Shown one piece after another: positions 6,107 to 6,523 of a DNA stretch of 6,523 bases. Location of the stretch: positions 1 to 6,523 of the forward strand of contig WBXE01000137.1 in NCBI GenBank assembly GCA_008932955.1, written 5' to 3'. The stretch's first letter is position 1. Each line of letters opens with the position of its first letter. Both the position numbers and the translations under genes were made by a program. The notes below the pieces were generated by a model. The model was not told the origin of the DNA and ran no database searches. It saw only the letters and a list, made by a program, of their open reading frames with translations. The DNA comes from Verrucomicrobiota bacterium (GTDB taxonomy: Bacteria > Verrucomicrobiota > Verrucomicrobiia > Verrucomicrobiales > Akkermansiaceae).

Positions 6107-6178
6107 GCCCCCGTAGTTCAATGGATAGAACGGAAGTTTCCTAAACCTTAAATGCGTGTTCGATTCACGCCGGGGGCA
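6107..6178 (+). tRNA. tRNA-Arg (anticodon CCU)
   Basis: A full cloverleaf of 72 nt reads AGG codons. The acceptor stem is GCCCCCG/CGGGGGC (6107-6113/6171-6177). The D-stem is GTTC/GAAC (6116-6119/6128-6131) around an 8-nt loop. The anticodon loop is TTCCTAA (6138-6144) with CCT at 6140-6142. The variable loop has 4 nt (6150-6153), and the T-arm is GCGTG-TTCGATT-CACGC (6154-6170). The discriminator is A6178. CCA is not encoded (the next bases are CCC), so it must be added enzymatically. The anticodon stem GAAGT/ACCTT contains an A-C mismatch (6135/6147) and a terminal G-T pair, which is unusual but compatible with function. It is divergent from the nifJ operon. A weak TTGCGC-17-TACCTT pair (6068-6096) is the only promoter-like sequence I see upstream. 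Confidence 0.93.
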
Positions 6179-6185
6179 CCCCTTC

Positions 6186-6204
6186 AAAACACAGGGTTTT
6201 CTTT
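6186..6204 (+). terminator. Possible weak terminator of tRNA-Arg
   Basis: AAAAC (6186-6190) pairs with GTTTT (6196-6200) around ACAGG and is followed by CTTT. The stem is short and AT-rich, so the call rests largely on its place directly behind the tRNA. Confidence 0.25.
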
Positions 6205-6240
6205 ATAAAAAGGGATTGCGGCCAATCTCTCACCGTTAGC

Positions 6241-6310
6241 GAAATGCGCCGGAATGCGCCAAAAAGCGCCGGAATGAGGCAAAAAAACGCAACAAAACGT
6301 AAAAAAGCGA
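6241..6310. repeat. 10-bp periodic A-tract/GC array (seven units)
   Basis: The sequence divides cleanly into seven 10-mers: GAAATGCGCC, GGAATGCGCC, AAAAAGCGCC, GGAATGAGGC, AAAAAAACGC, AACAAAACGT, AAAAAAGCGA. An A-rich half alternates with a GC-rich half once per helical turn. The first four also form a 20-bp duplication (6243-6262 and 6263-6282, 17 of 20 identical, sharing GCGCCGGAATG). A-tracts in phase with the helix are known to bend DNA, so this is probably an intrinsically curved segment, or a decaying tandem repeat. Confidence 0.6.
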
Positions 6311-6361
6311 ACCTTTTCCGGCCGACTTCCGCCCTCTCGCTAGGCGCGAAATGGGCGTTGC

Positions 6362-6398
6362 TGGGTGCCCCTGCCCGGCGGATGGTCTTGGGCACCCA
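6362..6398. repeat. 9-bp perfect inverted repeat with 19-nt loop
   Basis: TGGGTGCCC (6362-6370) and GGGCACCCA (6390-6398) are exact reverse complements separated by 19 nt. No T-run follows on either strand, so it is not an obvious terminator. It could be a protein-binding site or a structured RNA element; no function is shown. Confidence 0.45.
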
Positions 6399-6523
6399 TT
6401 GCGATGATGCCGCGTTATCACAAGGCCGGGATGATCTTCACCGCGCAAGCAGTCCGGTTCCTATTTGCCTGTCCTTGTTTGCCTTGCGTCCCGAGGGTAG
6501 ATCTGTTGCAGTCCATGCAGCGC

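Larger units (their letters stand above)
6179..6523. other. Gene-free region downstream of tRNA-Arg
   Basis: I see no supportable gene here. Minus-strand frames at 6395-6165 and 6448-6236 are translations of the 10-bp repeat and match no family. A plus-strand frame from ATG 6407 is open to the window edge (39 codons) but has no ribosome binding site and no recognisable sequence. The region contains a possible tRNA terminator (6186-6204), a phased A-tract array (6241-6310) and a long-loop inverted repeat (6362-6398). Its position just 3' of a tRNA gene is where integrated elements often begin, but no integrase or repeated tRNA 3' end is visible. Confidence 0.65.

Noticed and set aside
5936..6187. 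83-codon minus-strand ORF covering the tRNA gene
   Set aside because: Its CPRRESNTHLRFRK...YPLNYG segment is the familiar false translation of the antisense strand of a tRNA.
6241..6310. CRISPR array
   Set aside because: The repeat is a continuous 10-bp period with no unique spacers and no cas genes nearby.
6165..6448. Two overlapping minus-strand ORFs (6395-6165 and 6448-6236)
   Set aside because: They translate the 10-bp repeat in different frames (runs such as FRRFLAHSGAFR) and have no family resemblance.
6407..6523. Plus-strand frame open to the right edge (starts MPRYHKAGMIF)
   Set aside because: It has only 39 codons, no ribosome binding site and no recognisable domain. It could be the start of a gene beyond the window, but the sequence here does not support it.

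Overview
This window looks like a chromosomal piece from a moderately GC-rich, probably facultatively or strictly anaerobic bacterium. My best guess at lineage is Verrucomicrobiota (Opitutales-like) or a relative. That guess rests on the gene set, the weak use of Shine-Dalgarno sites and the GCAGAG-type intergenic repeats, and no phylogenetic marker here proves it.

The core is one minus-strand gene cluster read from right to left: nifJ (pyruvate:ferredoxin/flavodoxin oxidoreductase, 5851-2255), a dihydroorotate-dehydrogenase-like flavoprotein (2249-1257), an Rrf2-family regulator (1269-847) and nuoA, a membrane subunit of complex I (843-448). The junctions are 5 nt, a 13-nt overlap and 3 nt, so the four genes are very probably one operon. 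NifJ makes acetyl-CoA, CO2 and low-potential electrons from pyruvate. The DHOD-like protein keeps a flavin-barrel fold but lacks the usual catalytic Cys/Ser. The Rrf2 protein probably senses and controls, but has no cluster-binding cysteines where IscR has them. NuoA belongs to the respiratory NADH (or ferredoxin) dehydrogenase, but no nuoB follows it.

To the right of nifJ, 5852-6106 holds a candidate promoter, three hairpins in a row and a possible small basic-protein ORF whose stop overlaps the nifJ GTG. A plus-strand tRNA-Arg(CCU) lies at 6107-6178. Beyond it, 6179-6523 has no recognisable gene but contains a striking 10-bp-periodic A-tract array (6241-6310) and a 9-bp inverted repeat (6362-6398).

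To the left of nuoA, 1-447 is non-coding as far as I can see. It carries a degenerate GCAGAG 9-mer repeat, a compact block of hairpins (221-330) and three copies of an 8-mer around the nuoA stop. I do not see a clearly new defence or mobile system. The points most worth a second look are the composition of the operon, the structured nifJ leader and the phased A-tract array.
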